Counted from the first letter of the stretch, positions 1-7,963 are shown. The stretch: 51,254 nucleotides of DNA from Bacteroidales bacterium (GCA_017452265.1 JAFTMS010000029.1:1-51254); one strand, 5' to 3'. Numbers and translations are program-made. The notes: a model not told the origin generated them from the sequence alone.

Positions 1-1
1 A

Positions 2-715
2 GATGACACAAGCGTCTTGGAAGAATCAAGGATGATTGACCATAGACTTATCTATGGCTATTATCCCGAAGTCGTAACCTCTCCAGGCGATGAAAAGGAA
101 GTACTCAAGGAACTCATAGACAGTTATCTCTATAAAGATGTCATGGAGGAAAACAACATCGCCAAGCCGGATAAATTGGTGAAACTGGTTCAGGCCCTTG
201 CATTCCAGATTGGCTCAACCGTCTCTGCAACCGAACTTGCCGGACTCGTTGGCATTGATGCAAAGACAGTAGAACGCTACATAGAAATCCTTGAAAAGAG
301 TTACATCATCTTCACGCTCCCATCATACGCTAAGAACCAGCGCAATGAACTGAAATTTGCCCGTAAACTCTACTTCTGGGATATGGGAATCCGCAATGGA
401 GTCATCGGAAATATGGCTCCCGTATCACTCAGGTCGCCAGAGGAACTCGGACATATGTGGGAAAACTTCGCAATCGCAGAGCGACTCAAGAAAAACGAAT
501 ATGCCGGGAGGACATTTGTGCAGCACTACTTCTGGAGAACCCAACAGAAGAAGGAGATTGATCTGATCGAGATAGAGGACGGAGTAATGACCGGTTATGA
601 AGTAAAGAGAAAAGAAGGAAAACGAGTTGGTGCACCGGCGCAGTTCAAAGCAGCATATCAGGATGCAGGATTCGAGTGCATCACCCCAAGCGAATTGATG
701 GAGTTCTTAATGTAA
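2..715 (+). CDS. DUF4143 family AAA-type ATPase, C-terminal part (truncated by window start)
   Basis: The reading frame is open from base 2, so the true start lies left of the window and only about the last 237 residues are seen. The fragment carries the region after the ATPase core: a 'YGYYPEVVTSP' segment, a winged-helix-like part with 'VSATELAGLVGIDAKTVERY', and a C-terminal PD-(D/E)xK nuclease-like fold ending in 'EIDLIEIEDG...YEVKRK'. Together these are typical of the AAA_14/DUF4143 family. Walker motifs would be in the missing part. The cellular role of this family is not established. A distant relative (complete) lies at 39947-41296. A strong hairpin terminator follows the stop codon directly. 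Confidence 0.85.
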   Translation, partial: DDTSVLEESRMIDHRLIYGYYPEVVTSPGDEKEVLKELIDSYLYKDVMEENNIAKPDKLVKLVQALAFQIGSTVSATELAGLVGIDAKTVERYIEILEKSYIIFTLPSYAKNQRNELKFARKLYFWDMGIRNGVIGNMAPVSLRSPEELGHMWENFAIAERLKKNEYAGRTFVQHYFWRTQQKKEIDLIEIEDGVMTGYEVKRKEGKRVGAPAQFKAAYQDAGFECITPSELMEFLM

Positions 716-745
716 GAGGCTGACCTTTTGGGTCGGCCTCTTTTT
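716..745 (+). terminator. Rho-independent terminator of the DUF4143 gene
   Basis: A 10-bp stem (GAGGCTGACC / GGTCGGCCTC, one G-T wobble) with a five-base loop is followed by five T. It begins one base after the stop codon and ends just before the 3' end of the convergent tmRNA gene. Confidence 0.85.
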
Positions 746-746
746 G

Positions 747-1142
747 TGGAGATGGGCGGACTCGAACCGCCGTCCAAACACCGCATCAGGCGGCTTTCTA
801 CACGCTTAGTCCGGCTTTGGTTTTCGTCAGCAGGCTGCTGCAGGACAGGCTACCTGATGCTTATCCTTTGAATCTTGGCGGAGCTTAAAGGAGTCACTCC
901 GTGCATCCGGTTTGAATGATACCCCGGATTCTATCCATAACCGGCCTAAAGGATAGAGGGATACTCGTCGGCGACACAGCCTTGGCGTCGCGGATTAAGG
1001 TAGTGTGCTTTGCAGACTACGCAGCGAGTGCATAAGAGTTGTTGCCAACTAATTGTTCGGAAGCTGAGATTAACGGGCAAACCTCCGACGCCCGGCGTGC
1101 TTACCGTCCAACGTCTGATGCTGTCAAAACCAAAACATCCCC
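747..1142 (-). ncRNA. ssrA: Transfer-messenger RNA (tmRNA, SsrA)
   Basis: tmRNA rescues ribosomes stalled on broken messages and tags the nascent chain for proteolysis. On the minus strand the 5' end GGGGATG pairs with CATCTCC at 748-754 to form the acceptor stem (one G-U). The 3' part contains the T-arm GGACGGCGGTTCGAGTCCGCC and the 5' part the D-loop-like TTTTGACAGC. The discriminator A is at 747. The bases after it are C-A-A, so a full CCA is not encoded and must be added. The length of 396 nt is normal. The tag frame is at 1017-1046. A TATATTTG promoter box lies 13 bp upstream of the 5' end. Confidence 0.95.
1017..1046 (-). other. tmRNA tag-peptide reading frame
   Basis: Within the tmRNA, this frame reads GNNSYALAA followed by TAG. 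The YALAA ending is the usual degradation signal recognised by ClpXP. The tag of Bacteroides and Porphyromonas, as I recall it, is GENNYALAA, so this version differs at internal positions. The exact resume codon (GGC, or GTT just before it) is inferred. Confidence 0.85.
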
Positions 1143-1155
1143 ATTGAACAGAGTG

Positions 1156-1163
1156 CAAATATA
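1156..1163 (-). promoter_or_regulatory. Promoter -7 box of ssrA
   Basis: TATATTTG on the minus strand fits the Bacteroidota -7 consensus TAnnTTTG and lies 13 bp before the mature tmRNA 5' end. No clear -33 TTTG is seen at 19-21 bp upstream. Confidence 0.6.
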
Positions 1164-1195
1164 GTGAAAAACTCATAAGCCTGAAGGATTTTCAC

Positions 1196-1227
1196 AAAAA
1201 ATATACGTTTGCACCATGAACGTATAT
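1196..1227 (-). terminator. Second (distal) terminator after rplI
   Basis: Perfect 9-bp inverted repeat ATATACGTT / AACGTATAT with a 9-nt loop, followed on the minus strand by six T. It lies directly behind the first rplI terminator, so the two form a tandem insulating the ssrA promoter region. Confidence 0.55.
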
Positions 1228-1228
1228 C

Positions 1229-1258
1229 AAAAAAAGACCGCCAGACGGGCTGACGGTC
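1229..1258 (-). terminator. Rho-independent terminator of the rpsF-rpsR-rplI operon
   Basis: On the minus strand a GC-rich stem (AGACCGTCA / TGGCGGTCT, one wobble) is followed by seven T. It starts about 22 bp after the rplI stop codon. Confidence 0.85.
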
Positions 1259-1280
1259 TCTGCTGTATCGAAAGAACTGA

Positions 1281-1724
1281 TTACTCAGCTACGATCTCAT
1301 ACTTGAAGGTACCCTTGACGTCCTTGTAGCACTTTACTGATGCCTCGTACACACCAAGCTCCTTTGCAGCCTCAGCCACTGTGATGTCCTTCTTGTCGAT
1401 CTCAAGGCCAGCAGCAACGAGAGCCTCTGCAAGCTGAGCTGTTGTAACCGAACCATAGATCTTGCCTGTCTCGCTCACCTTTACAGCCACCTTTACAGTA
1501 GTCTCTGCGAGCTTTGCAGCGAGCGCCTCAGCATCTGCAACGAACTTAGCAATCTTGTGAGCCCTCTGGCGGAGGTTCTCAGCGAGCACCTTCTTTGCAG
1601 AAGGAGTAGCCATGATTGCATAGCCCTGTGGGATAAGGTAGTTGACAGCATAACCTGTCTTTACATTGACGATATCGTCTGCGTGGCCAAGGTTAGCCAC
1701 ATCTTTCTTAAGAATAATCTCCAT
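1281..1724 (-). CDS. rplI: 50S ribosomal protein bL9
   Basis: This 147-residue protein is the full bL9. It has the N-terminal RNA-binding domain beginning 'MEIILKKDVANLGHADDIV' with the conserved 'VKTGYAVNYLIPQGYA', a connecting helix, and the C-terminal domain ending in a short acidic tail. bL9 binds 23S rRNA near the L1 stalk. It is the last gene of the rpsF-rpsR-rplI operon, 16 bp after rpsR, and is followed by two hairpin terminators. An unusually good SD (AAGGAGGA) lies 7 bp before the ATG, which settles the start. Confidence 0.98.
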   Translation of the reverse strand: MEIILKKDVANLGHADDIVNVKTGYAVNYLIPQGYAIMATPSAKKVLAENLRQRAHKIAKFVADAEALAAKLAETTVKVAVKVSETGKIYGSVTTAQLAEALVAAGLEIDKKDITVAEAAKELGVYEASVKCYKDVKGTFKYEIVAE

Positions 1725-1731
1725 ATTGCTG

Positions 1732-1739
1732 TCCTCCTT
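1732..1739 (-). promoter_or_regulatory. Strong Shine-Dalgarno of rplI
   Basis: AAGGAGGA 7 bp upstream of the rplI ATG, inside the block TAATAAGGAGGACA that is repeated in front of rpsR. Most other genes in this window lack any SD. Confidence 0.85.
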
Positions 1740-1740
1740 A

Positions 1741-2007
1741 TTATTTCAAAAGGTCTGTTACGTATGGGAGAAGTGCAAGATGTCTTGCTCTCTTCACTGC
1801 CTGAGCCACCTTTCTCTGGAACTTGAGTGAAGTACCGGTGAGACGACGAGGGAGAATCTTACCCTGCTCGTTAAGGAACCTCTTGAGGAACTCAGCGTCC
1901 TTATAATCCACATACTTGATACCAGCCTTCTTGAAGCGGCAGTATTTCTTCTTTCTAACCTCTACTGTAGGAGGGTTGAGATAACGGATTTCATTGTTCT
2001 GTGCCAT
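1741..2007 (-). CDS. rpsR: 30S ribosomal protein bS18
   Basis: This 88-residue protein is bS18, recognised by '[16 protein letters not shown]', '[17 protein letters not shown]' and '[20 protein letters not shown]'. It pairs with bS6 on the platform of the small subunit. It sits between rpsF (17 bp gap) and rplI (16 bp gap). The start is fixed by an SD AAGGAGGA 8 bp before the ATG. This is notable because Bacteroidota ribosomes hide their anti-SD in a pocket built from bS21, bS18 and bS6. Confidence 0.98.
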   Translation of the reverse strand: MAQNNEIRYLNPPTVEVRKKKYCRFKKAGIKYVDYKDAEFLKRFLNEQGKILPRRLTGTSLKFQRKVAQAVKRARHLALLPYVTDLLK

Positions 2008-2015
2008 AATTCTTG

Positions 2016-2023
2016 TCCTCCTT
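2016..2023 (-). promoter_or_regulatory. Strong Shine-Dalgarno of rpsR
   Basis: AAGGAGGA 8 bp upstream of the rpsR ATG, within the same 14-base block (TAATAAGGAGGACA) found before rplI. It also overlaps the end region of rpsF. Confidence 0.85.
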
Positions 2024-2024
2024 A

Positions 2025-2366
2025 TTATTTTTCAGCCTGTTTGTTAGCCCTTCTCTTCTCAGCGTATGCCACTGCATGCTTGTCCATAGCGAAAGTGAGG
2101 AATCTCATGATTCTCTCGTCGCGACGGTACTGAGTCTCGAGCTTTGCGATCACCTGGCTGTCAGCCTTGAACTCGATGAGATAATAAAAACCTGTGGTCT
2201 TCTTCTGGATTGGGTAGGCGAGCTGCCTGAGACCCCAGTCCTCTTCATACACGATCTCACCGCCCTTTGAAACGATGTAGTCTGTGTACTTCTTTACCGC
2301 TTCCTTCATCTGAACATCAGACAAAACGGGAGTTGCAATGAAAACGGTTTCGTACTGTTTGATCAT
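2025..2366 (-). CDS. rpsF: 30S ribosomal protein bS6
   Basis: This 113-residue protein is bS6, shown by '[17 protein letters not shown]', '[22 protein letters not shown]' and '[12 protein letters not shown]'. It forms the bS6:bS18 heterodimer on the 30S platform. It is the first gene of the operon. Unlike rpsR and rplI it has no SD: its leader before the ATG is A/T-rich. A hairpin at 2401-2435 lies at the very 5' end of the predicted transcript and may be a control element. Confidence 0.98.
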   Translation of the reverse strand: MIKQYETVFIATPVLSDVQMKEAVKKYTDYIVSKGGEIVYEEDWGLRQLAYPIQKKTTGFYYLIEFKADSQVIAKLETQYRRDERIMRFLTFAMDKHAVAYAEKRRANKQAEK

Positions 2367-2400
2367 TTTGTTTGTAATTAATTGTTTTATAATAATTTGA

Positions 2401-2435
2401 GCCCACTTCAGAGGACTTGATCCACCAAAATGGGC
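2401..2435 (-). promoter_or_regulatory. Leader hairpin of the rpsF operon
   Basis: On the minus strand GCCCATTT pairs with AAGTGGGC (8 bp, one wobble) around a 19-nt apical region containing GGTGGATC. It falls at or within a few bases of the predicted transcription start. bS6:bS18 binding leaders are known in other phyla. The specific bases of that motif are not recognisable here, so an autoregulatory role is inference. Confidence 0.45.
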
Positions 2436-2437
2436 TG

Positions 2438-2445
2438 CAAATATA
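2438..2445 (-). promoter_or_regulatory. Promoter -7 box of the rpsF operon
   Basis: TATATTTG on the minus strand matches TAnnTTTG. It lies 71 bp before the rpsF ATG and immediately upstream of the leader hairpin. The upstream -33 region is A/T-rich without a clear TTTG. Confidence 0.6.
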
Positions 2446-2477
2446 GGAATAAATATTTAAATATCAAAATGTTTTAA

Positions 2478-2512
2478 ATCCTTCACTTCGTTCAGGATGA
2501 CGTCGGGACGTT
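2478..2512. repeat. Fragment of a dispersed Bacteroidota repeat
   Basis: The text around TTCACTTCGTTCAGGATGAC, read on the minus strand, gives the well-known spurious peptide pattern 'VILNEVKDL', a hallmark of intergenic repeats in this phylum. It lies just after the pepD stop codon. Confidence 0.5.
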
Positions 2513-2524
2513 CAGGAGTAAATC

Positions 2525-4009
2525 CTATTTCACCGGAATGTTGGCGAGGACGGCTTTGAGGAAATCCCAGCATTTTGCAACAGAAGGGATGTTTGCACGC
2601 TCGTCCGGGCTGTGAGGACTCATGAGTGTCGGGCCGCATGAAACCATGTCCCAGCTCGGATAGATGCCGCCGAGGATACCGCATTCAAGGCCGGCATGGA
2701 TAGCCATCACAGCAGGTTCCTTGCCGTAGAGGTCGTTGTAGACCTTCTTCATAGTGGCAAGAATAGCAGAATCCGGGTTCGGTGCCCATCCTGAATAACC
2801 GCCTGCGAACGACGTCTGTACGCCTGCGAGCGAGAATACCGCATCGAACTTCTGCGCAAGAGCATCCTTTGCCGTATCCACAGAGCTTCTCATAAGAGTC
2901 TTCACAGAGAACTCGCCGCCTTCGATCTTCACCATAGCAAGATTGTTGGAAGTCTCCACAAGACCAGGCATCTCGCTGCTCATGCGCTCAACGCCGTCCG
3001 GACATGCAATGACAGCACGCACAAAACGCAAAGCATCGGCCTCGGGAACATACCTGCACTCGTCACCACCGCAGCAGCACTCGCCTTCCGCGCACTCATA
3101 CGGCTTGAAGATGAATTCCGAATCAGGATCCGTACCTGCATATTCAGCCTTGATCTCGGCAGAAACCTCATCGAACACCTTCTGTGCCTCAGCAAGCTTC
3201 TCCGCCGGAACGTAAACGGTAGCGAAAGCCTCGCGAGGAATCGCATTGCGGAGAGTGCCACCTTCAAGATCAAGCAGCTTCACATCCGCCTTTGTCATGA
3301 GGGCATAAAGGATACGCGCAGCAATCTTGTTGGCATTTCCTCTATATAATATTATGTCCATTCCGGAATGGCCGCCCTTGAAACCCTTGACAGCGAGCGA
3401 ATAGCAGAGCCAGCTGCTGTCGTAGTCCGCAGGAACATATGTCGCTGAGGCTGAAGCGTCAAGGCCGCCGGCACAGCCGACATAAAGCTCACCTTCAGTC
3501 TCGGAATCAAGGTTTATGAGGATGTCGCCCTGAAGGATTCCCGGCTTGAGGGCATTGGCGCCCGTCATACCCGTTTCCTCATCTATGGTCACGAGAAGTT
3601 CGATCGGGCCATGCTTCAGGTTCTCAGACTCAAGAACAGCCATGCCCATGGCCACGCCAAGACCGTTGTCTGCTCCGAGCGTCGTACCCTTCGCCTTCAC
3701 CCACTCGCCATCTATCCATGTCTGTATCGGATCCTTCTCGAAGTCGTGCACAGTGTCGGCATTCTTCTGCGGCACCATGTCGATGTGTCCCTGAAGGATC
3801 ACTCCCTTCATGTTCTCGCATCCAGGGGTGGCAGGCTTGCGGATAATGACGTTTCCGACCTCGTCCTTGATGGTCTCGAGTCCATGCTCCTTACCCCAGT
3901 TATACATATACTCCACTGCGAGTTCCTCGTGCTTTGACGGACGAGGAATCTGCGTCAGTGCATAAAAGTTCTTCCACACGATCTGTGGATCAAGTTCCTT
4001 GATGGTCAT
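2525..4009 (-). CDS. pepD: Aminoacyl-histidine dipeptidase (peptidase D, M20 family)
   Basis: PepD hydrolyses Xaa-His and other dipeptides in the cytosol with a two-metal centre. The 494 residues match the usual family length. Visible metal and catalytic motifs are 'LQGHIDMVPQKN', 'TLGADNGLG', 'TIDEETGMTGA' (catalytic Glu-Glu) and 'IHAGLECGI' near the C-terminus. The insert between them is the dimerisation (lid) domain. A cysteine-rich stretch 'ECAEGECCCGGDEC' in the lid is unusual. It is the last gene of a three-gene minus-strand operon, 13 bp after the DUF4831 gene. It may degrade peptides imported by transporters such as the neighbouring POT protein. Confidence 0.95.
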   Translation of the reverse strand: MTIKELDPQIVWKNFYALTQIPRPSKHEELAVEYMYNWGKEHGLETIKDEVGNVIIRKPATPGCENMKGVILQGHIDMVPQKNADTVHDFEKDPIQTWIDGEWVKAKGTTLGADNGLGVAMGMAVLESENLKHGPIELLVTIDEETGMTGANALKPGILQGDILINLDSETEGELYVGCAGGLDASASATYVPADYDSSWLCYSLAVKGFKGGHSGMDIILYRGNANKIAARILYALMTKADVKLLDLEGGTLRNAIPREAFATVYVPAEKLAEAQKVFDEVSAEIKAEYAGTDPDSEFIFKPYECAEGECCCGGDECRYVPEADALRFVRAVIACPDGVERMSSEMPGLVETSNNLAMVKIEGGEFSVKTLMRSSVDTAKDALAQKFDAVFSLAGVQTSFAGGYSGWAPNPDSAILATMKKVYNDLYGKEPAVMAIHAGLECGILGGIYPSWDMVSCGPTLMSPHSPDERANIPSVAKCWDFLKAVLANIPVK

Positions 4010-4022
4010 ATTGATTCAGTAG

Positions 4023-5135
4023 TTATTTGGTCTGTACTTCTGCGAATTTGATGTTCACCGGAATAGAGCTTTCCTGGCCGAGCTGATATATAGGCAGACG
4101 GTCCTGGAGAAGCAGGTTCATGCCGTCCATGAGCTTGACAGAACACATGGCCGGGATGCAGTAATATGCATCGACTGTCCTTTCAGGATGCTTTGCAGCA
4201 AGTCTTGCCTCCTTCTTGGCCTTCTTGGGATCCACTTCCGGAATCTCGATCTGCTCGAACTCAGGAACCGTTATCTCCATGATGATAGGCTTGCCGGAAA
4301 GATTGTCGGCAGGGACAAGGCCGGCGGTGTCCGAGAGACGGAATGCCACATACATCTGGCTTTCACGTCCTGCCTGAGGTATCACCTCGAACTTCATCCT
4401 CTGGGTCTGCGTCTCGGAATATCCGAGGAAAAGCGTCATATACTCCTCCTCCAGCCGTGAAAGTTCGTTCAGGGCCGCTCCCATTGCCTCGCCGCTGTAG
4501 TTTGCGTCAGTGTCTCCCGTAACTATCTTCAGACGCTGCTGACGGAGCTTGAAGATAAGGTCGGCCGTCTCAGACGCTTTCTTTTCAAGAGATTTCTCGA
4601 CTACGACGTTCTGCTGCTGGACAGAAACCTTTCCGGAAGACTTCTTGCTGTTCTTGTAGAGGGTTGTCGAAGCTGACGTCAGATTCGGCGAAATACCCTT
4701 GTCAGAGAAATCGCCCTTTCTCTGGATCGGAAAACGCCATGCCGCCTCCTCGGCGAACTTGCCGTCGGCGAATGAGACGAGACCAGCCGAAGACAGTTTA
4801 AGGAATGTTGCATCAAGCTCGCCTTCCTTCACCTGCACGGTGTACCTCCTGTCCTGATCCGCCTCGACATACGGGGTCATGGTTATCTCTGTGAGCTGGA
4901 AAGTCGTCTCGTCCTTCTGACGGGCCTTGATGCCGAGATACTTCTCCGCATATCTGGCATAAGGGCCGGCATAGAACTTCTCCTGTACGGCCTCGACCTC
5001 CAGCGTGATGGTCGTCAACGGCAATGAATAGGTCAGATATCCCTCAGGATCCACCTGCGGCTTCTTCTGCGCAGAGGCATCGATTGCTGCGGCCGAAAGT
5101 ACCAGAGCCGCCAACATTTTGACTGTGTGCTTCAT
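4023..5135 (-). CDS. DUF4831 family exported protein
   Basis: This 370-residue protein has a signal peptide 'MKHTVKMLAALVLSAAAIDASAQ'. Its N-terminal 'YSLPLTTITLEVEAVQEKFYAGPYA' and 'YAEKYLGI' fit the Bacteroidota DUF4831 family, whose function is unknown. The middle contains a lysine-rich stretch followed by a conserved 'ETADLIFKLRQQRLKIVTGD' segment, and the C-terminus is a predicted beta-rich part. It lies 18 bp after the acyltransferase and 13 bp before pepD, so it is probably cotranscribed. A periplasmic or outer-membrane location is inferred from the signal peptide only. Confidence 0.65.
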   Translation of the reverse strand: MKHTVKMLAALVLSAAAIDASAQKKPQVDPEGYLTYSLPLTTITLEVEAVQEKFYAGPYARYAEKYLGIKARQKDETTFQLTEITMTPYVEADQDRRYTVQVKEGELDATFLKLSSAGLVSFADGKFAEEAAWRFPIQRKGDFSDKGISPNLTSASTTLYKNSKKSSGKVSVQQQNVVVEKSLEKKASETADLIFKLRQQRLKIVTGDTDANYSGEAMGAALNELSRLEEEYMTLFLGYSETQTQRMKFEVIPQAGRESQMYVAFRLSDTAGLVPADNLSGKPIIMEITVPEFEQIEIPEVDPKKAKKEARLAAKHPERTVDAYYCIPAMCSVKLMDGMNLLLQDRLPIYQLGQESSIPVNIKFAEVQTK

Positions 5136-5153
5136 ATCGTTTTTTCTTTTGGT

Positions 5154-6062
5154 TTATTTCCACCTCTTATGTGTCCAGAGCCAGTTGCAAGGAGTCTCGT
5201 TCAGTTCCTTCTCCAGCTCATCGTAATATTTCCTCATTATATCCTCCGGTGTCGTCTTCGAGGCATCACGGCAAAGAGGAATCAGCGTCATCTCGTATCT
5301 TCCCCTCTCCATCCGCCTCATCTTCATGTACATCACCGAATGCTCAAGCCTGCACGCCACGCCGACGCTTCCGAGCATCGCATATGTGTGCTGATGCATG
5401 AACTCGCCGATATCGTGTCTGCCGCTGTTCCTGTACGGCGCCTGATCCGTCGGATATATGTATACGTTCTTTTCATCCTTATGCTTGAGCGAATAGCGCA
5501 GGATATTCGAAGACTCTATCTCGCATTCCGTCCCCACTTCCGTCAGCGGATTCACCCTGTTACGCTTGAACACCTCGTCGGAGATGTCGCTCGCGAGCTT
5601 CTTGTACACCACCTTTATATGCTCCTCCCGGATCGATACCTTCCCGCCCGTCGCCGTCCTGTAGCCGAGAAAGCCTCCCATAAGCTCCCAGTTGCCGCAA
5701 TGCGTACTGAGGACCGTCATGCCCGGCGTATTGTCGAACCACTCAGAGATTTCTTCCGGGTTCATCACCGTCACTATCCCGCTTCTGTACAGACGTCCGT
5801 AGCTGCTTCCGCCGAACCATATCGCCTCCGCAAAGATTTCCCCGAGATGTCTGTAGAATTCGTCATAGACCCTCCTTATGTCCCGATATTTCATTTCAGG
5901 GAAAGAGCGCGACAGGTTTATCAGCACTTCCCTGCTCCTGTAATGCACAAGATTCTTCATAATCCACGACAGAACGTCTCCCATAAAATAATGGAATTTC
6001 AGAGGAAGCTTTCCCGCTACGACGATGAACGCCCGCACTATCTTCGCTATTAATTCTTTCAT
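5154..6062 (-). CDS. LpxL/HtrB-type lysophospholipid or lipid A acyltransferase
   Basis: The protein is 302 residues from the chosen ATG at 6062 ('MKELIAKIVRAF...'). Further upstream ATGs add a stretch not typical of the family. The catalytic HxxxxE motif appears as 'STHCGNWELMGGF', and a later 'YPTDQAP' matches the second conserved block. The C-terminal 'NWLWTHKRWK' is a family hallmark. These enzymes sit on the inner membrane and add a secondary acyl chain to lipid A or to ornithine/amino lipids; the exact acceptor is not shown by the sequence. It is the first gene of the operon leading to DUF4831 and pepD. Confidence 0.9.
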   Translation of the reverse strand: MKELIAKIVRAFIVVAGKLPLKFHYFMGDVLSWIMKNLVHYRSREVLINLSRSFPEMKYRDIRRVYDEFYRHLGEIFAEAIWFGGSSYGRLYRSGIVTVMNPEEISEWFDNTPGMTVLSTHCGNWELMGGFLGYRTATGGKVSIREEHIKVVYKKLASDISDEVFKRNRVNPLTEVGTECEIESSNILRYSLKHKDEKNVYIYPTDQAPYRNSGRHDIGEFMHQHTYAMLGSVGVACRLEHSVMYMKMRRMERGRYEMTLIPLCRDASKTTPEDIMRKYYDELEKELNETPCNWLWTHKRWK

Positions 6063-6135
6063 TATCAATCCAATACAGACCTCATAAAGCATAAACTGCA
6101 CGCAGCCGGACACAGCAGGCTACAATACAGATTAG

Positions 6136-6143
6136 CAAATATA
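6136..6143 (-). promoter_or_regulatory. Promoter -7 box of the acyltransferase-DUF4831-pepD operon
   Basis: TATATTTG on the minus strand lies 73 bp upstream of the chosen acyltransferase start, in a short divergent intergenic region. Confidence 0.55.
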
Positions 6144-6168
6144 ATTATTTCCTTGATTATTTTCGATA

Positions 6169-6199
6169 TTTTGCCGATAAAATAATTTCATTATCTTTG
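6169..6199 (+). promoter_or_regulatory. Promoter of the POT transporter gene
   Basis: TTTTG and TATCTTTG are separated by 18 bp, a good match to the Bacteroidota -33/-7 consensus. The ATG follows 41 bp after the -7 box. Confidence 0.7.
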
Positions 6200-6240
6200 T
6201 CGGCCGACATAAAAGGAATAAACTTACTAATATAACGACT

Positions 6241-7908
6241 ATGCTACTTTTCATTACAAATCTGTGGGAGAACAATCGGCCGATGGCGATTCTGCTCGCG
6301 ATCCTGATTGTCGTGATCCCGTTCATGGTCTTCTACATCAGCAAGGCCCGCAAGGAGCATCCGAAAGGACTCATCGCCGCTGCGCTCAGCAACATGGGAG
6401 AGCGCTTCGGATACTACATCATGAATGCAGTGCTCCTGCTCTTCATCTGTTCGAAGTTCGGAATCAGCGACGAGGCTGCCGGCAAGATCTACGCAGTATT
6501 CTACTTTTTGATTTATGTGCTCAGCCTGCCAGGCGGAATCATAGCTGACCGCACACAGAACTACAAAGGAACAATCATTGCCGGACTCCTTGTGATGGCC
6601 TTGGGATACGGCATCCTTTCCGTTCCTGTATTTGCAGCAAGCACCGGATTCTCATGGGTTCTCGTGCTGACGTGCGTTGCCCTTCTCATCATAGCCTTCG
6701 GTAACGGTCTGTTCAAGGGCAACCTTCAGGCTCTCGTCGGCCAGATGTACGACAACTTCGAGGCCGAAGCGGCAAAGAAAGGCCCTGAGGCTCTCGCAAA
6801 GGCAAAGGAAAAGCGCGACTCTGGCTTCCAGATCTTCTACGTGTTCATCAATATCGGAGGTGTGATCGCTCCGTTCATCGCCCCGCTTCTCCGCAGCTTC
6901 TGGCTGAAGATCCACAATCTTTCATACAATTCAGACCTTCCTCGTCTGTGCCACGACTACATCAAGGACTCAGCCGCGATGACTGCCACCGACATGGAGA
7001 ACCTCGGCAAACTCGCCACTGAAGTCGGCCATTCAGGAACTGTAGACGCCGCTTTCTGCAATGACTATCTCCAGATCTTCAACACAGGAGTCCATTTCTC
7101 TTTCATCGCTTCTGTATTGGCTATGCTGCTTTCACTGGGCGTATTCGTAGCCATCAAGAACAAGCTTCCAAACCCTGCTAAGAAAGACAAGAAGGCAGTT
7201 GAAGAATATACAGCTGAGGAAAGGGCAGCAAATGCAAAGGAAATCAAGCAGCGTCTTTATGCTCTGTTTGCAGTTCTCGGAGTCGCAGTGTTCTTCTGGT
7301 TCTCTTTCCATCAGAACGGCCAGTCACTGTCGATCTTCGCACGCGATTTCGTGACAACCACATCGATTCCGCCTGAAATCTGGCAGTGCATTAACCCTCT
7401 CTTCGTGATTCTGCTTACGCCTGTAATCATGTGGGTATTCGGCAGCCTTGCACATAAGGGCAAAGAGGTTTCCACTCCGAGGAAAATTGCATATGGCATG
7501 TTCATCGCCGCATGTGCATATATCCTGCTGATGATTGTCGCTATCGCCCACAACTATCCTTCAGGAGCCGAATTCAAAGGCCTCGATGACGCAACAAAGA
7601 TGGCAATGAAATCAAGCCCTATGGTTCTGATCGCCACATATTTCTTCCTTACGGTCGCTGAGCTGTTCATCTCGCCTCTCGGACTTTCGTTCGTGTCGAA
7701 GATCGCTCCGCGCCATCTGCAGGGCATATGTCAGGCACTCTGGCTTTCGGCAACCGCAGTCGGAAACCTGTTCATCTTCCTCGGAGTGAACATGCTCAAC
7801 TCTTTCCCTCAGCAGTGGATGTGCTGGGCAGTGTTCGCCGGCTTCTGCCTCATCTCGATGGGCGTGATGCTCGGAATGGTGAAATGGCTTGAGAAGGTCG
7901 CAAAATAG
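6241..7908 (+). CDS. POT/PTR family proton-coupled peptide transporter
   Basis: This 555-residue inner-membrane protein has about 12-14 hydrophobic segments. The family signature ExxERFxYY is present as 'NMGERFGYY' around residue 55 in the first conserved helix, followed by 'GGIIADR'. A second conserved block 'FSFHQNGQSLSIFARDF' and the late 'FISPLGLSFVSKIAP' are also typical. POT proteins import di- and tripeptides with protons. It has its own promoter and a strong terminator, so it forms a single-gene unit. Peptide import is consistent with dipeptidase pepD encoded divergently nearby. Confidence 0.95.
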   Translation: MLLFITNLWENNRPMAILLAILIVVIPFMVFYISKARKEHPKGLIAAALSNMGERFGYYIMNAVLLLFICSKFGISDEAAGKIYAVFYFLIYVLSLPGGIIADRTQNYKGTIIAGLLVMALGYGILSVPVFAASTGFSWVLVLTCVALLIIAFGNGLFKGNLQALVGQMYDNFEAEAAKKGPEALAKAKEKRDSGFQIFYVFINIGGVIAPFIAPLLRSFWLKIHNLSYNSDLPRLCHDYIKDSAAMTATDMENLGKLATEVGHSGTVDAAFCNDYLQIFNTGVHFSFIASVLAMLLSLGVFVAIKNKLPNPAKKDKKAVEEYTAEERAANAKEIKQRLYALFAVLGVAVFFWFSFHQNGQSLSIFARDFVTTTSIPPEIWQCINPLFVILLTPVIMWVFGSLAHKGKEVSTPRKIAYGMFIAACAYILLMIVAIAHNYPSGAEFKGLDDATKMAMKSSPMVLIATYFFLTVAELFISPLGLSFVSKIAPRHLQGICQALWLSATAVGNLFIFLGVNMLNSFPQQWMCWAVFAGFCLISMGVMLGMVKWLEKVAK

Positions 7909-7927
7909 TGCGGACATATATCAATTT

Positions 7928-7961
7928 ATGGTCGGTTACGGATGCGTGACCGACCATTTTT
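7928..7961 (+). terminator. Rho-independent terminator of the POT gene
   Basis: A 13-bp stem (ATGGTCGGTTACG / CGTGACCGACCAT, one wobble) is followed by a run of T. Confidence 0.85.
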
Positions 7962-7963
7962 CG

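Noticed and set aside
946-1176. A 76-codon minus-strand frame
   Set aside because: It lies across the tmRNA gene and its promoter; the RNA fully explains the sequence.
5127-6053. A 308-codon plus-strand frame
   Set aside because: It is the complement of the LpxL-type acyltransferase, which has clear motifs.
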